From Kiloniella laminariae (GTDB lineage: Bacteria > Pseudomonadota > Alphaproteobacteria > Kiloniellales > Kiloniellaceae): a DNA stretch of 64,000 nucleotides. Numbering within the stretch: the stretch's first letter is position 1; the number at the start of each line of letters is the position of its first letter. This document shows positions 35,009 through 46,277 of the stretch, one piece after another. Both the position numbers and the translations under genes were made by a program. The notes under the pieces were generated by a model. That model did not search any database. It saw nothing but the letters and a program-made list of their open reading frames with translations, and was not told the origin of the DNA. The stretch covers positions 1 to 64,000 of the forward strand of contig NZ_JAPWGY010000011.1 in the NCBI RefSeq assembly GCF_027214005.1, read 5' to 3'.

Positions 35009-37528
35009 TTATTCGACAGCGCGGAGTTTTTTGTTTTCGGGATCGTAGGGTGATTCCTCGATAACAGTGGCTTTGTAGAGATCGCCGAGGATGTAGACTT
35101 CCAGCTCGGTGCCGATGTCTGCCAGATCCGGACGGACCATGGCCAGGGCAAGGGATTTCCCTGTACGCCAGCCGTATCCACCAGAGGTTACGCGGCCAAT
35201 CATCTCGCCATTGAGATAGATCGGCTCGGAACCGCGGGCGTCAACGTCCTTGATGCCGTGAACTTCCATGGTGACGAACTGGTTTGCGAAACCGCGTTCT
35301 TTCCAGGCAGCCAGAGCCGCTTTACCGATGAAGTCTTCTTCCTTGTCCAGGCGGACAAAGCGGTCGAGACCGGTTTCAAGAGCCGCGTACTCGATCGACA
35401 TTTCGGTCGGGATCAGACGATAGGATTTCTCCAGACGCATGGAATCCATGGCGCGGATACCGAACGGCTTGAGGCCGAATTCTGCACCGGCTTCCATCAG
35501 CAGGTCGAACAGGTAGTTCTGCATCTCGATCGGGTGATGCAGTTCCCAGCCGTATTCACCGACAAAGTTCACACGTGCAGCCGTCACCGGGGCGATGCCA
35601 ACGGAGATCTGCTGGGCAGTCAACCATGGGAAAGCCTTGTTGGAGAAGTCGGCGTCGGAGAGTTTTTCCATCAGCAGACGGGACTTTGGACCGGCGATGA
35701 CGAACACGCCCTGCTGGGTGGTGATCTTCTGCAGGTCAACAGAACCATCCGTTGGCTTCAGCTTGGTCAGGTAATCCCAGTCGTGACGCTCCTGGGCACC
35801 GGCTGAAACCAGATAGTAGCTCTGCTTGCCGGTTTTCAGGATGGTGAATTCCGCGCGTACACCGCCGTGCAGGGTCAGCATGTGGGTCAGTGCCATACGG
35901 CCGATCTTTTTCGGGATCTTGTTGGCCACCAGGCTTTCCAGCCAGGCTTCGGCACCCCGGCCCTGAACGATGAACTTGGAGAAAGCGGACATGTCGAGCA
36001 GGCCGACGTTCTCTTCAACGTTTTTGCACTCCTGTCCAACAAACTCGAAGTAGTTGGAACGACGGAAGGACCATTTTTCCACAGGCAGCTTGCCGGGTTC
36101 GGCTGGCGCGTGGTTTTCACGGGTGATGGTGTCATCCTGGTTGAGTTGCTCTGCTGTCAGTCCGTAACCAGCTGGTGCGAACCAGTTTGGACGCTCCCAA
36201 CCGTAGATGGTGCCCATAACCGCGCCATGTTCTTTCATGCGGTCATAACAGGGGGAACGCTTCAGGCCACGCGCTGCTGGACGGGATTCATCCGGGAAGT
36301 GCGGGGTGAAGACGTTGGCATAGGCTTCTTCGTTTTTGACCTTGAGGAAGCCGCGGCTTGCGTAGGGACCAAAACGACGCGGATCAACACCGGACATGTC
36401 GATGGTCGGTTCGCCGTCCACGATCCATTCTGCCAGCTGCCAGCCCGCGCCACCAGTTGCGGTGATTCCGAAAGAGTGACCTTCGTTGAGCCAGAAGTTC
36501 TTCAGACCCCAGGCCGGGCCGATGATCGGGGAGCCGTCAGGTGTGTAGGCAATCGCGCCGTTGTAAACTTCCTTGATGCCGACTTCGGCAAAGGCAGGAA
36601 CGCGGGTGAAGGCTGTTTCAATGTAAGGCATAAGGCGTTCAAGTTCTTCGTTGAACAGCTCGTACTTTGCATCTTTGGCCGGACCGTCAACGTAACAGCA
36701 AGGCGCACCAACTTCGTAAGGGCCGAGCAGCAGGCCGCCGGCTTCTTCACGCATGTACCAGGAAGAGTCAGACTCGCGCAGCACGCCCATCTCGGGCAGG
36801 CCAGCCGCGTGACGGGCTTTGATTTCCGGGTGGGCTTCGGTGACGATGAACTGGTGCTCGACCGGGATAACCGGAATGTCGAGGCCAACCATGGCACCGG
36901 TCTGACGGGCAAAGTTACCGGTACAGGAGATCACGTGTTCACAGGTGATATCGCCCTTGTCGGTCTGAACCAGCCAACTGTCGTCGTCCTGCTGCTCCAT
37001 GCCGATCACGGCTGTGTGCTGGTGGATTTCCGCGCCGAGGTTACGGGCACCTTTGGCCAGGGCCTGGGTCAGTTCAGCGGGCTGGACATAGCCGTCATCC
37101 ATGTGCTGGATCGCACCGAGGATACCGTCAGTGTTACAAAGCGGCCAGATCTCTTTCAGTTCTTCAACAGAAAGCCAGCGCACGTTGACGCCGAGGGTTT
37201 TGGCAACACCAACATAGTAACGGTATTCGTCCATACGGTCCTGGGTACGGGCCAGACGAATGTTGGTGACCTGTTTCAGGCCGGAGTGCAGACCTGTTTC
37301 GGCTTCGAGGGAGGCATAGAGGTCAACCGAGTACTGGTGGATTTTACCAACAGAGTAGCTCATGTTGAACAGGGGAAGCAGACCGGCGGCGTGCCAGGTG
37401 GAACCGGAGGTGAGATCGTGACGCTCGAGAAGAGCAACGTCTGACCAGCCTTTTTTCGCCAAGTGGTACAGGGTACCTACGCCGACAGCACCACCACCGA
37501 TAACCACGGCTTTGTAGTGAGATTTCAT
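35009..37528 (-). CDS. Dimethylglycine dehydrogenase-like FAD/folate enzyme
   Basis: 839 residues. Residues 1-380 are an FAD-dependent DAO domain (VVIGGGAVGVGTLYHLAKKG); H46 in SGSTWHAAGLL matches the histidine that binds FAD covalently in mammalian dimethylglycine dehydrogenase. The rest is FAO_M, GcvT and GcvT_C domains, with TEMSIEYAALETGLDRFVR near residue 700, which would pass the methyl to tetrahydrofolate. It demethylates dimethylglycine or sarcosine. It is divergent from the MttB-family gene, and the organisation supports a betaine route. Confidence 0.88.
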   Translation of the reverse strand: MKSHYKAVVIGGGAVGVGTLYHLAKKGWSDVALLERHDLTSGSTWHAAGLLPLFNMSYSVGKIHQYSVDLYASLEAETGLHSGLKQVTNIRLARTQDRMDEYRYYVGVAKTLGVNVRWLSVEELKEIWPLCNTDGILGAIQHMDDGYVQPAELTQALAKGARNLGAEIHQHTAVIGMEQQDDDSWLVQTDKGDITCEHVISCTGNFARQTGAMVGLDIPVIPVEHQFIVTEAHPEIKARHAAGLPEMGVLRESDSSWYMREEAGGLLLGPYEVGAPCCYVDGPAKDAKYELFNEELERLMPYIETAFTRVPAFAEVGIKEVYNGAIAYTPDGSPIIGPAWGLKNFWLNEGHSFGITATGGAGWQLAEWIVDGEPTIDMSGVDPRRFGPYASRGFLKVKNEEAYANVFTPHFPDESRPAARGLKRSPCYDRMKEHGAVMGTIYGWERPNWFAPAGYGLTAEQLNQDDTITRENHAPAEPGKLPVEKWSFRRSNYFEFVGQECKNVEENVGLLDMSAFSKFIVQGRGAEAWLESLVANKIPKKIGRMALTHMLTLHGGVRAEFTILKTGKQSYYLVSAGAQERHDWDYLTKLKPTDGSVDLQKITTQQGVFVIAGPKSRLLMEKLSDADFSNKAFPWLTAQQISVGIAPVTAARVNFVGEYGWELHHPIEMQNYLFDLLMEAGAEFGLKPFGIRAMDSMRLEKSYRLIPTEMSIEYAALETGLDRFVRLDKEEDFIGKAALAAWKERGFANQFVTMEVHGIKDVDARGSEPIYLNGEMIGRVTSGGYGWRTGKSLALAMVRPDLADIGTELEVYILGDLYKATVIEESPYDPENKKLRAVE

Positions 37529-38252
37529 CGCCTGACTCCAAGTTTAATGCGACTAACGTGTCTAAAGACAACACGCGTTCCAGATTGTTCCTTTGTGCTT
37601 CTGATGACGGGCAGCTGGAAAGTGATGAGCTGATCTTTCGATCCTGAAAGCTGCTCAAGACAACAGACCCTTGCCAGAAGTACGCGCCATGATGATGGAG
37701 AACAGGTCTGTAAACGTCCTATCGGTTTGCGTCATCAGCATTGCATATTACGACACGAATGATTTTTTGCGACATTTTTTCCATCTTTGCTGGATGAGGA
37801 CACTCTTTCAAAACCGCACATGACAGGGGAAACATGGGGCGGGGTGATGAAAATATTCCCTGGCACCCGGGCAAGGGGGGCACCGTATTAGGTGACTGAT
37901 ATTGAAGTTGTTTTGGAATAGGTCAGGGGAACTTCTCTTGGAGGGAGATAGCAGGCTGGTTTTGATGAAGGATATTCTGTCTGGGGAATAAAAATGAAAA
38001 AATATGTCTCTCCGGGCAAAGCGACTCGTTTTTCAGAAACCTTGTTTTGTTTGGATGAGAGGAAAGTTTCGTACAAAAAAATGTTAAAATCTGTTTTAAT
38101 GGTACTCAACAAGCCAGCCGTTGGTGGTTTTTTATCCCAGGAAACAGCCAGTTTCTCCCGCTTGCCGCTTTTGGTTTTCAGACTGTCGCAAACTCGACAG
38201 AGCAGAAACGGTCCGGGGGGAATATTTCGAAGAGTCTATGGGAGGGCTTTTT
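37529..38252. promoter_or_regulatory. Long divergent promoter region of dimethylglycine dehydrogenase and mttB-like genes
   Basis: 724 bases with no convincing gene. TTTGCGTCAT (37726-37735) and TTTGCGACAT (37766-37775) are direct repeats 40 bases apart. TGTCGCAAA at 38184-38192, part of the inverted repeat CTGTCGCAAACTCGACAG (38183-38200), is the reverse complement of the second one, so the same site has the same orientation relative to both genes. AraC-type regulators bind direct repeats, and the GlxA-type regulator lies nearby. Sites are candidate only. Confidence 0.4.
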
Positions 38253-39833
38253 ATGAGTGATAGTGATACAGATACAGAACAGCAAGCTGGCCGCGCCGGT
38301 CGTGCAGGCCGCGGTCGCAGTGGTGGTGGGGCGGCGTCCCGCCGTGCTGTCCGTTCTGCTGGTAAGGCTACGCAGCTGAAATTCATTACCCGCAAGATCC
38401 CTTATTTCGAGACGCTCAATGAAGAAGCGCTTGAGATTATCGAGGAAAATGCGGAGATCATCCTTGAGGAAATCGGGATCGAGTTTCGGGATGATGCAGA
38501 AGCACTCCAGATTCTTAAAGATAACGGCTGTGATGTCCAGGGTGAACGCGTCCGCTTCCCCCGCGGTCTGGCACGTCAATGGTGCAAACATGCGCCAAGC
38601 CAGTTCACACAGCATGCTCGCAACAGCGAACGCAGTGTCATTATCGGCGGAAACAATACTGTTTTTGCTCCGGTTTATGGTCCTCCCTTTGTCCGGGATT
38701 ATGATGGTGGCCGTCGCTATGCCACGATTGAGGATTTCCGCAACTTTGTGAAGCTTGCCTACGCGATGCCAGCGTTGCATCACTCTGGGGGAACTGTCTG
38801 TGAACCGGTTGATATTCCGGTGAACAAACGCCATCTGGATATGCTCTACTCGCACATCCGTTATTCGGACAAGCCTTATATGGGGTCGGTGACAGCGCCT
38901 GAACGTGCGGAAGATTCCATCGCCATGTCCAAGCTGGTTTTCGGCGATGAATTCGTTGAAAACAATACGGTGATGATCAGTCTGATCAACGCCAACTCGC
39001 CGATGACTTTTGACGATACCATGCTTGGCGCGTTGAAAGTCTACGCGCGCAACATGCAGGCCTGTATCATTACACCGTTTATTCTTTCCGGTGCGATGGC
39101 GCCTGTTACACCTGCGGGTGTGATGGCACAAACCCTGGCCGAAGCCATGGCCGGAATTGCCTTTGCCCAGATGGTTCGCAAAGGCGCGCCAGTTGTGCTT
39201 GGCTCTTTTGCCAGCTCGATCTCCATGCAGTCTGGTGCGCCGACTTTCGGAACCCCTGAACCTGCACTGGTGCTGTATGGTATGGCACAGTTGGCCCGTC
39301 GTCTGGGGCTGCCGTTCCGTTCTGGTGGATCACTTTGTGGTTCCAAAACACCTGATGCACAGGCGGCTTATGAATCCGCCAATACTATTATTCCAACCGC
39401 ACTGGCCGGGGTGAACTTCACCCTGCACGCGGCTGGCTGGCTTGAAGGTGGATTGATTTCTTCCTATGAGAAGCTGGTGATGGATGCCGATCAGCTTGGC
39501 ATGATGCAGCGGATGCTTGACGGGTATGACATGACTGAAAACGGTCAGGCCATGAGCGCGATCCGTGAAGTTGGCCCAGGCAGTCATTTCCTTGGCTGTG
39601 CCCATACCCAGGCGAACTTTGAAACCGCTTTCTTCCGTTCAACCATTGCTGACAATAACTCTTTTGAGCAGTGGGAATCCGAAGGCTCCAAGGATGCCTA
39701 TCAGCGGGCAAGCGGGCTGGTGAAGAAAATTCTGGAAGAGTATGTTGCACCGGAGCTTGATCCGGCGATCGATGAGGCGGTACTGGAATTTATCTCCAAT
39801 AAAAAAACCTCCATGCCGGATGCTTTCACTTAA
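38253..39833 (+). CDS. MttB-family (trimethylamine/betaine) methyltransferase without pyrrolysine
   Basis: 526 residues from the ATG at 38253, preceded by GGAGGG at 38241-38246. It belongs to the trimethylamine methyltransferase (MttB) superfamily: FITRKIPYFETL, EEIGIEFRDDAEAL, SGGTVCEPVD, the FGTPEPALVLYG segment and GPGSHFLGCAHT. There is no in-frame TAG, so it is the non-pyrrolysine type, some of which demethylate glycine betaine to a corrinoid protein. The first 45 residues are a Gly/Arg-rich disordered tail. No corrinoid protein lies next to it. Confidence 0.85.
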   Translation: MSDSDTDTEQQAGRAGRAGRGRSGGGAASRRAVRSAGKATQLKFITRKIPYFETLNEEALEIIEENAEIILEEIGIEFRDDAEALQILKDNGCDVQGERVRFPRGLARQWCKHAPSQFTQHARNSERSVIIGGNNTVFAPVYGPPFVRDYDGGRRYATIEDFRNFVKLAYAMPALHHSGGTVCEPVDIPVNKRHLDMLYSHIRYSDKPYMGSVTAPERAEDSIAMSKLVFGDEFVENNTVMISLINANSPMTFDDTMLGALKVYARNMQACIITPFILSGAMAPVTPAGVMAQTLAEAMAGIAFAQMVRKGAPVVLGSFASSISMQSGAPTFGTPEPALVLYGMAQLARRLGLPFRSGGSLCGSKTPDAQAAYESANTIIPTALAGVNFTLHAAGWLEGGLISSYEKLVMDADQLGMMQRMLDGYDMTENGQAMSAIREVGPGSHFLGCAHTQANFETAFFRSTIADNNSFEQWESEGSKDAYQRASGLVKKILEEYVAPELDPAIDEAVLEFISNKKTSMPDAFT

Positions 39834-40255
39834 GATCGTCCAGTAAAAAGGTTATGTCGCTGGATAGATATTGAAAAATGACAGCGATAAATCGACAAAA
39901 CAAAAGAGGCAGCCAGGTGCTGCCTCTTTTTTATTGAGAAAACCGCTAGAAAGTACGAAGACGTGGCTTGTCGGCCTCTATTCTTTCTGATATCTGGCGT
40001 CTCAACAGTAAAAATGAAATAACGATTAACTGTTCTGAATGCGTCATTTCTGGTGAAGGAAGCCGAAAGTTGGTATGCTTCCGTGTTTCTGGTGTCTGTT
40101 TTCGGGTTTTTGAATGCCCGGTCACATCAGATTGCGGGAACAGCTGCTTCTGTTCCTTTCTTAAAGGCAGGACCCGCAAGGAAAGCCTTCGTTAAGGCCT
40201 TTGCGTCAAGATCGGTTAATGGGTTTAAAATACACACGTGTCAGGTGAGCATAAA
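39834..40255 (+). other. Terminator and intergenic region upstream of the GlxA-type regulator
   Basis: AAAAGAGGCAGC pairs with GCTGCCTCTTTT around the loop CAGGT at 39902-39930, then Ts: a clear Rho-independent terminator for the MttB-family gene. Beyond it to 40255 I see no convincing gene. Confidence 0.85.
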
Positions 40256-41248
40256 ATGATTCGTAAGGCCCCGCAGGAACTACCTCAACGCATTGTCTTT
40301 TTTCTGGTTCCCCGTTTCTCGCTCATTGCCTTTACCTCGGCACTGGAACCTCTGCGACTGGCGAACCGCGAGTCCGGGAAAAGGCTCTATAGCTGGAGTC
40401 TGGTTTCTGTTGACGATCTTCCTGTGCGTTCTTCCTGTGGTATCCCCTTTACACCGGATGCCAAGCTCGATGAGTTGCAACACTTTCACACCGTGGTGGT
40501 CTGTAGCGGCGAAGATGTTCAGAAAGTGGATGACAGGCGAATCTATTCTTGGCTGCGTCGGGTAGACCGGACCGGTGTTGATGTCGGGGCTCTTTGTACC
40601 GGGGCGCATATCCTGGCCAAAGCAGGGCTGCTGGATGGTTACAGCTGTACGATTCACTGGGAAAACCTTGCAGGATTTCTTGAAGATTTCCCGGAAATCG
40701 AAGTCACGCCAGAACTGTTCGAGATTGATCGTAACCGCTTTACCTGTGCGGGGGGGACAGCTGCTCTCGACATGATGCTCAATGTGATTTCTGCCCAGCA
40801 TGGTCATGAGCTTGCCTCGGAAGTTGCGGACCAGTTTATGCACGAGCGTATTCGCGACCAGCACGATCAGCAGCGGATGTCCTTGCCAATCCGTCTCGGG
40901 GTTCGACATCCCAAACTTCTGGCGGTTATCAAGCTTATGGAAGACAATCTCGAAGAGCCTTTGACCAGAATTCAGCTGGCACGGGATGCGGGGCTGTCAA
41001 CACGCCAGCTTGAGCGCCTGTTCCGCAAGTACCTCAGCCGGTCACCCGCCCGTTATTATCTGGAACTGCGGCTGAACAAAGCCCGGCTGTTGTTGCTGCA
41101 GACCAATATGTCGGTCATCGATGTGGCCCTGGCCTGTGGCTTTGTTTCCGCATCGCATTTCTCCAAGTGTTATCGTGATTTCTTTGGGCGCACACCACGC
41201 AAGGAGCGGGGCTTGCCAAGCCTGGCTGGAGAAGACGACGAAGACTAG
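40256..41248 (+). CDS. GlxA/GbdR-like AraC-family regulator with DJ-1/PfpI domain
   Basis: 330 residues. The start at 40256 has AGGTGA 8 bases upstream; a GTG at 40238 is rejected. The N-terminal DJ-1/PfpI domain (about residues 5-180) has VFFLVPRFSLIAF and GALCTGAHILAKAGLLDG; the C-terminal AraC double helix-turn-helix has TRIQLARDAGLSTRQLERLF and SVIDVALACGFVSASHFSKC. This class includes GbdR and CdhR, activators of betaine and carnitine breakdown. Its location after the dimethylglycine and MttB genes suggests it controls them. Confidence 0.85.
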   Translation: MIRKAPQELPQRIVFFLVPRFSLIAFTSALEPLRLANRESGKRLYSWSLVSVDDLPVRSSCGIPFTPDAKLDELQHFHTVVVCSGEDVQKVDDRRIYSWLRRVDRTGVDVGALCTGAHILAKAGLLDGYSCTIHWENLAGFLEDFPEIEVTPELFEIDRNRFTCAGGTAALDMMLNVISAQHGHELASEVADQFMHERIRDQHDQQRMSLPIRLGVRHPKLLAVIKLMEDNLEEPLTRIQLARDAGLSTRQLERLFRKYLSRSPARYYLELRLNKARLLLLQTNMSVIDVALACGFVSASHFSKCYRDFFGRTPRKERGLPSLAGEDDED

Positions 41249-41408
41249 AATTGTTTCAGCGTAACTCGAACTAGCAATGAGAGTGTGCAGGATCTGGTAA
41301 TGTTTGCTTTTTTTTGTTAAAGAAGCATTCACCTACCCTCTTGTAAACTGCCGAAGTCGCCACCCCGTGGTGGTGGCGTGGTTGTCCCGTTATAAATTGA
41401 GTTTGCTG

Positions 41409-44400
41409 ATGAAACTGACCAAGGCTGCGACCTTTCTGGTCGCGTTGACGGGTGTTTGTGCCAGTGTTTCCCTGTGGTTTTTTCTCAATACCATCAACGA
41501 GGAGACACTTCATCGGAATGCATCCTATGAAGCTACTCTTTTCCGGCAACAGATCCTCAACGGGATTGATAGCCGGGTTGATGTCCTGGAACGCTTTGCC
41601 CAACGTTCTCATATTTCAGGTGAGCTTGACCGAAGGAAATGGGATCACGATGCCCGGGCAATCATCGAGGATTTCCCCGGGTTCCGGGCCGTTGAATGGG
41701 TTGATCCAGAAAATATCATTCAATGGGTTGTTCCCCTAAAGGGTAATGAAAGTGCCTTGGGACTTGACCTTAACAAAATTGAATGGCGTCGCAATGATAT
41801 CAAGAACCATGCCCGCAAGGGGCGGATGCATGTTTCCAGGGCCATCGAGCTGGTGCAGTCCGGTAACGCGATTATTGTTGATTTTCCACTTAATTTTGAG
41901 GGCCACTATAACGGCTTGATTGCCGGAATTATCGAACTCCCTGTTTATTTTGATTTTGTAACCAAGTCACTCGGCAACAGAGGCTATTCGATTTCAATTC
42001 TCGATGGGGACAAGCAGCTCTACTATAAGCTTACCGAGAAAAGCGACGCTGGACTTGCTTACAAGCAATCTGTTCCTTTGCCTTTTCCTGGAAACAGGCA
42101 TTGGAATATAGAAGTCTGGCCAAATGAAACTGTTCTTGATCAAAACCGTCGCCAGTATCCGGCCTGGGGATTTCTGGGTGGGTTGTTATTAACCTTTCTG
42201 TTGACCGGACTTTTCCATCTTGCCCGTTTATCGCAACTGCGTTCGAGTGAACTGCACCGGGTTAATCATGCCCTGGTTGAAAGTAAAACCCGACTACAGG
42301 CTTTTTCTGATGTTGCTTCCGACTGGCTCTGGGAGAGCGATGAAAATCTGCGCCTGTGTTTTGTGAGCCCCCAAGTCACCAAAATTACCGGGCGCGCGGA
42401 TAAAGAATATCTCGGCCAACCAATTGCCAGCCTTATTATTGAAGATGATAAAAGTGATGCAGGGGAAATCCTGCACGCCCTGAAGCGGCGCCAATCTTTT
42501 AGAAATCTGCTTTGTCGCAGTCTGGATGTCACTGAACAGACGATCTGGATCAATATCAGTGGTGTTCCCCTGTTATCCGAGGTAGGGGAGTTTCTTGGCT
42601 ATCGGGGTAGCGCGAGTGAGGTCACAAACCGGGTTATTACCGAAGAACGTTTCAAAACCTTGTTTGAGCATTCTTCTGATGCACTTCTACTCAAAGGGAA
42701 GCTCGGTTTTCTGGACTGTAATCAGACCGCTGTACGGATGAGTGGTTGTAAGGACAAAGCCGAGTTGCTGTCCTTGCAAATGGAAGATCTTGCACCTGAA
42801 TTCCAGGCAGATGGAGAACGTTCTTCTTTCAAGCTGCTTTCCATGACAGACAAGGCACTGGCCGAAGGAATAAGCCGGTTTGAGTGGACTATGTGTTCAT
42901 CCTTTGACCAGGAATACCCTGTTGAAGTCACGATCACGCCGATTATAACACTGGGCGAGGAAGGACAGCTGATTTCATGGCGGGATATATCAGATCTTAA
43001 ACAGCGTGCCGATGAAATTTCCCGCCATTACTCGGTCCTGAAAACAACCCTGAATACCATTGATCAGGGGGTTTGTATGATTGATGGCCAACGCATCATC
43101 GCTGTGAACAATCCTTTGTTTTATCGCATTCTCGGTATTTCTTTTGAAGCTTTCCCGATTGGCGTCAGCATCGATAAAATTATCGAACAAATCGAAGGCC
43201 GCCGGGATTATGGTGTGAAAGGCAAGCAGAAACAGGATGAAAGTCTGCTGGATTTACTGATCCGCGGGGAACCTTTCTTTCTGCCTTTACATATGTCCAA
43301 CCGCCAGTTTCTCGAGGTTTCGGGAAGCCCGGTTATTGATAACGGAATGGTTCTGACGTTTAGCGATGTGACTGAAAGACGCGCTGCCGAAGAATTCCAG
43401 CAGGCAGTGACGTCGAACCTGCCGGGTGCCGTCTATCGCCTGACCCTTGATGACCAGGGAAAGATCTCTTTTCCCTATGTGAGTGACGGGATCAGAAAAA
43501 TTACGGGCATCAGTGCCAGTTCGATCAAGATCAATCCTGATCTTCTGGCGACGGCACTCGATGGCTATGATTATCAGCACTGGCTGACCTCTATGGCCGA
43601 AGCCGGTGCTGAGACGCAACGGCTCGACTTTGAAATGCGATTCAAGCAAGACCCCGAGAGCTATCGCCAACCCCGCTGGGTGAGGTCGATTGCCCAATTA
43701 AGCCACAATGATCTTGGTATGGCGCAGTGGGATGGTATTTTGCTGGATGTCACCAAGCATAAAAATGCCGAACTGGCTCTTGAACAGAATTTGAACGATC
43801 TGCAGATGGCACACGAGGCTTTGGAAACCCAAAGTGGTGAACTGGCAAATATGGCAGAAGAACTCAGTGTTGCACGGGATCTGTCCGAAGCAGCCAACAA
43901 GGCAAAATCCGAATTCCTGGCGACCATGAGTCATGAAATCCGAACGCCGATGAACGGTGTTATGGGGATGGCGGAGATGTTGCTGGAAACCACGCTTGAT
44001 CCCGAACAGTACGAGTTTGCCAAGATGATCAATGAGTCGGGCCAGGCTCTGATGAACATTATTGATGATGTGCTTGATTTTTCCAAGATCGAGGCCGGTC
44101 GGATGGAACTGTCGGTATCCGAAGTTGATCTGGTCGGAATTGTTGAATCAAGCCTGAACCTGCTTGCCTCGCGTGCGAACGACAAGGAGCTGGCAATATC
44201 GGCCTATCTGCCGCCTGATCTTGATCGACATATTGTCGCTGACGGTGGGCGGTTGCGCCAAATTCTGCTTAATCTGCTCGGCAATGCCATGAAGTTTACA
44301 CTACAGGGCGGGGTCAGTGTAAATGTCTTTGCGGAAGATACGCCCGTCGAGAGTAATAAGGTGAGGCTTCGTTTTGAGATCCGGGACACAGGAATCGGAA

Positions 44401-45605
44401 TTAGCGAGGATGTCCAGAAACATCTGTTTGAGAAATTTACCCAGGCTGATGCCTCTACGACCCGTAAGTTTGGCGGGACAGGCCTGGGGTTGGCTATTTG
44501 TAAACAGCTTGTCCACCTGATGGGGGGAGAAATCGGGATCCAAAGCCAGATCGGGCAGGGAAGTACCTTCTGGTTTACGGTCGAGTTGAATAAATCGACA
44601 CGGGATATTGAGCTGATTGGGACGGTAAAGCCCGAGGAGGAACTCGGCTGTGATTCTGCCCTGCTTTATATGGAAAATAATTTTTGTACCGAACATCTCT
44701 GTCGCTATTTGAAAGAGGCGGGTATCCGTGTCGAGGTGACGAATGAAAGCAGAAAAGCAATTTCAATGCTTGAACAGCAGGATATCTCGTTGTTCTTGGC
44801 CAGTGATGACTGCGGTAATGCCGAACTGAAGGCCCTGTCGGCTGTTTTCGAAAAACTGGGCAAGCAAAAGACCTTCTACTCTGCCCTTGTTATCCAGCAT
44901 AAATCCAGCGAGATCCAGCTCTGGGCCAAAGGGCTCGGCTATCATGGTACGCTGGCTTTGCCGATAAACCACAGTACATTACAAAACTTTCTGCGCCTTG
45001 CCTTTGACAAACGCGATGAGCCGACAACGGACAAACGTTTCTCCTTGCGGGAAGTTGCTCTGAAGAAGCAAAACCTGAAAATCCTGGTGGTGGAAGACAA
45101 TAGGATAAACCAGAAACTGGCTGTGAGCATGCTGGCCAAAGCGGGACATCAGGCACATGTCGTCGGGAATGGTCAGGAGGCACTTGATACGGTTACCTCC
45201 GGTGAAAATTTTGATCTTCTGCTGATGGATATGCAGATGCCGGTGATGGATGGGCTTGAAGCCACTCGAAAAATCCGTGCGTTATCTGACAAGGCCCTGG
45301 CGACAATTCCGATTATTGCCATGACAGCGAATGCGATGGAGACAGACCGGGAACTCTGTCTGGATGCGGGAATGAATGAATATGTTTCAAAACCGATCAA
45401 TCCGGGCGAGCTTTTTTCCAAGATCTCTGCTTGTGTCGGGGATATTGGTGACGTTTCCCGCGAAGACCTGGCGGAGGATACTGAAATAATAACGCTCGCT
45501 GGGGACTCTAAGAAAGAAGCTGGCAAAATTGAGACGAACCCAGCTGCTATGGATCCTGCTCTCGATGTATTTAAAGGGCTGCTGGAGAAGCTGGAGGGGT
45601 TGTGA
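41409..45605 (+). CDS. Large hybrid sensor histidine kinase with CHASE, four PAS and two receiver-like domains
   Basis: 1398 residues from the ATG at 41409. Order: membrane helix (1-25), CHASE-type extracellular sensor (about 60-240), second helix (251-273), PAS domains near 295, 412, 542 and 662, a coiled coil, HisKA with H842 in [11 protein letters not shown], HATPase ([21 protein letters not shown]), a degenerate receiver near 1082-1207 with no clear phosphorylatable aspartate, and a true receiver with D1274 in [13 protein letters not shown]. No Hpt domain follows, so a separate phosphotransferase is needed. Inputs and targets are unknown. A longer in-frame start at 41304 lacks a ribosome site. 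Confidence 0.9.
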   Translation: MKLTKAATFLVALTGVCASVSLWFFLNTINEETLHRNASYEATLFRQQILNGIDSRVDVLERFAQRSHISGELDRRKWDHDARAIIEDFPGFRAVEWVDPENIIQWVVPLKGNESALGLDLNKIEWRRNDIKNHARKGRMHVSRAIELVQSGNAIIVDFPLNFEGHYNGLIAGIIELPVYFDFVTKSLGNRGYSISILDGDKQLYYKLTEKSDAGLAYKQSVPLPFPGNRHWNIEVWPNETVLDQNRRQYPAWGFLGGLLLTFLLTGLFHLARLSQLRSSELHRVNHALVESKTRLQAFSDVASDWLWESDENLRLCFVSPQVTKITGRADKEYLGQPIASLIIEDDKSDAGEILHALKRRQSFRNLLCRSLDVTEQTIWINISGVPLLSEVGEFLGYRGSASEVTNRVITEERFKTLFEHSSDALLLKGKLGFLDCNQTAVRMSGCKDKAELLSLQMEDLAPEFQADGERSSFKLLSMTDKALAEGISRFEWTMCSSFDQEYPVEVTITPIITLGEEGQLISWRDISDLKQRADEISRHYSVLKTTLNTIDQGVCMIDGQRIIAVNNPLFYRILGISFEAFPIGVSIDKIIEQIEGRRDYGVKGKQKQDESLLDLLIRGEPFFLPLHMSNRQFLEVSGSPVIDNGMVLTFSDVTERRAAEEFQQAVTSNLPGAVYRLTLDDQGKISFPYVSDGIRKITGISASSIKINPDLLATALDGYDYQHWLTSMAEAGAETQRLDFEMRFKQDPESYRQPRWVRSIAQLSHNDLGMAQWDGILLDVTKHKNAELALEQNLNDLQMAHEALETQSGELANMAEELSVARDLSEAANKAKSEFLATMSHEIRTPMNGVMGMAEMLLETTLDPEQYEFAKMINESGQALMNIIDDVLDFSKIEAGRMELSVSEVDLVGIVESSLNLLASRANDKELAISAYLPPDLDRHIVADGGRLRQILLNLLGNAMKFTLQGGVSVNVFAEDTPVESNKVRLRFEIRDTGIGISEDVQKHLFEKFTQADASTTRKFGGTGLGLAICKQLVHLMGGEIGIQSQIGQGSTFWFTVELNKSTRDIELIGTVKPEEELGCDSALLYMENNFCTEHLCRYLKEAGIRVEVTNESRKAISMLEQQDISLFLASDDCGNAELKALSAVFEKLGKQKTFYSALVIQHKSSEIQLWAKGLGYHGTLALPINHSTLQNFLRLAFDKRDEPTTDKRFSLREVALKKQNLKILVVEDNRINQKLAVSMLAKAGHQAHVVGNGQEALDTVTSGENFDLLLMDMQMPVMDGLEATRKIRALSDKALATIPIIAMTANAMETDRELCLDAGMNEYVSKPINPGELFSKISACVGDIGDVSREDLAEDTEIITLAGDSKKEAGKIETNPAAMDPALDVFKGLLEKLEGL

Positions 45606-45763
45606 GGCGCCCACCCCACACAAGACAAAAGGGGTGACCAGCTCGCAGGTTCGTTTTTCTCCAGTAGGGGACGGACAGAAAACTGTCGCCCCAAACGGTC
45701 TGGTCTGGCAGCGGTCTGTATCTGCGTCTGATAAAAAACTAATCGGTCAAAAGACAGAATAAA

Positions 45764-46087
45764 TTATGATTTGCTGAAAGGCTCAAAGCAACTGTCTGGC
45801 AACAGGCGTTCAAGCGCATTTGCAATATCATGTGGGTCGTCGGTGAAGGTGACGCCGACACTGGTGCCTTTGTGCCAGGCAACGGAGACATTCAAAGCGG
45901 TGGTTTGCGAGAACCTGATTGTCTGGATTGATTTACTGTCCAGCGGTTTATCCAGCTCAAGTTTGGCGCCGGTAAGGGATATATCGATTACCGCGCAATC
46001 CCGGCGATCATAACTTCCTTTCATACTGCCAGCCATAACAACTTCGGCACGAGGGAAAGATCTGCGGTCTTCATTTGAGTCAGTCAT
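45764..46087 (-). CDS. PilZ-domain c-di-GMP binding protein
   Basis: 107 residues, a single PilZ domain. The c-di-GMP motifs are both present: RRSFPR at residues 8-13 and DISLTGAKLEL near residues 35-45. Such small proteins switch motility, polysaccharide or transcription outputs on binding c-di-GMP. The target is not shown. It converges with the hybrid kinase gene and is divergent from the hypothetical gene at 46278. Confidence 0.88.
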   Translation of the reverse strand: MTDSNEDRRSFPRAEVVMAGSMKGSYDRRDCAVIDISLTGAKLELDKPLDSKSIQTIRFSQTTALNVSVAWHKGTSVGVTFTDDPHDIANALERLLPDSCFEPFSKS

Positions 46088-46277
46088 TGCCGGGAGTCTT
46101 TCTTTCTACAGTCTTGTATTACACATAGGTAACTTACTGAGCTTAAAAAAGCTTTAAAGTTTGATCGGGTGGTTTGGTCTCCAGAACCTTGTTTTATGGT
46201 TAATTTTTGTCAAGAAATATTTAACGTAAATTTTAGATTTAATTTCCTAAAATAGCACAGCTTGTACGGAGATTGTC

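Noticed and set aside
35867-37444. 525-residue open frame on the plus strand across the dimethylglycine dehydrogenase gene
   Set aside because: Antisense shadow of a clearly conserved gene; its translation has no recognised domain.
38178-39131. 317-residue minus frame over the MttB-family gene
   Set aside because: Shadow; no domain and no ribosome site.
45666-45692. Hairpin after the hybrid kinase gene as a terminator
   Set aside because: The stem has bulges and no T-run follows.
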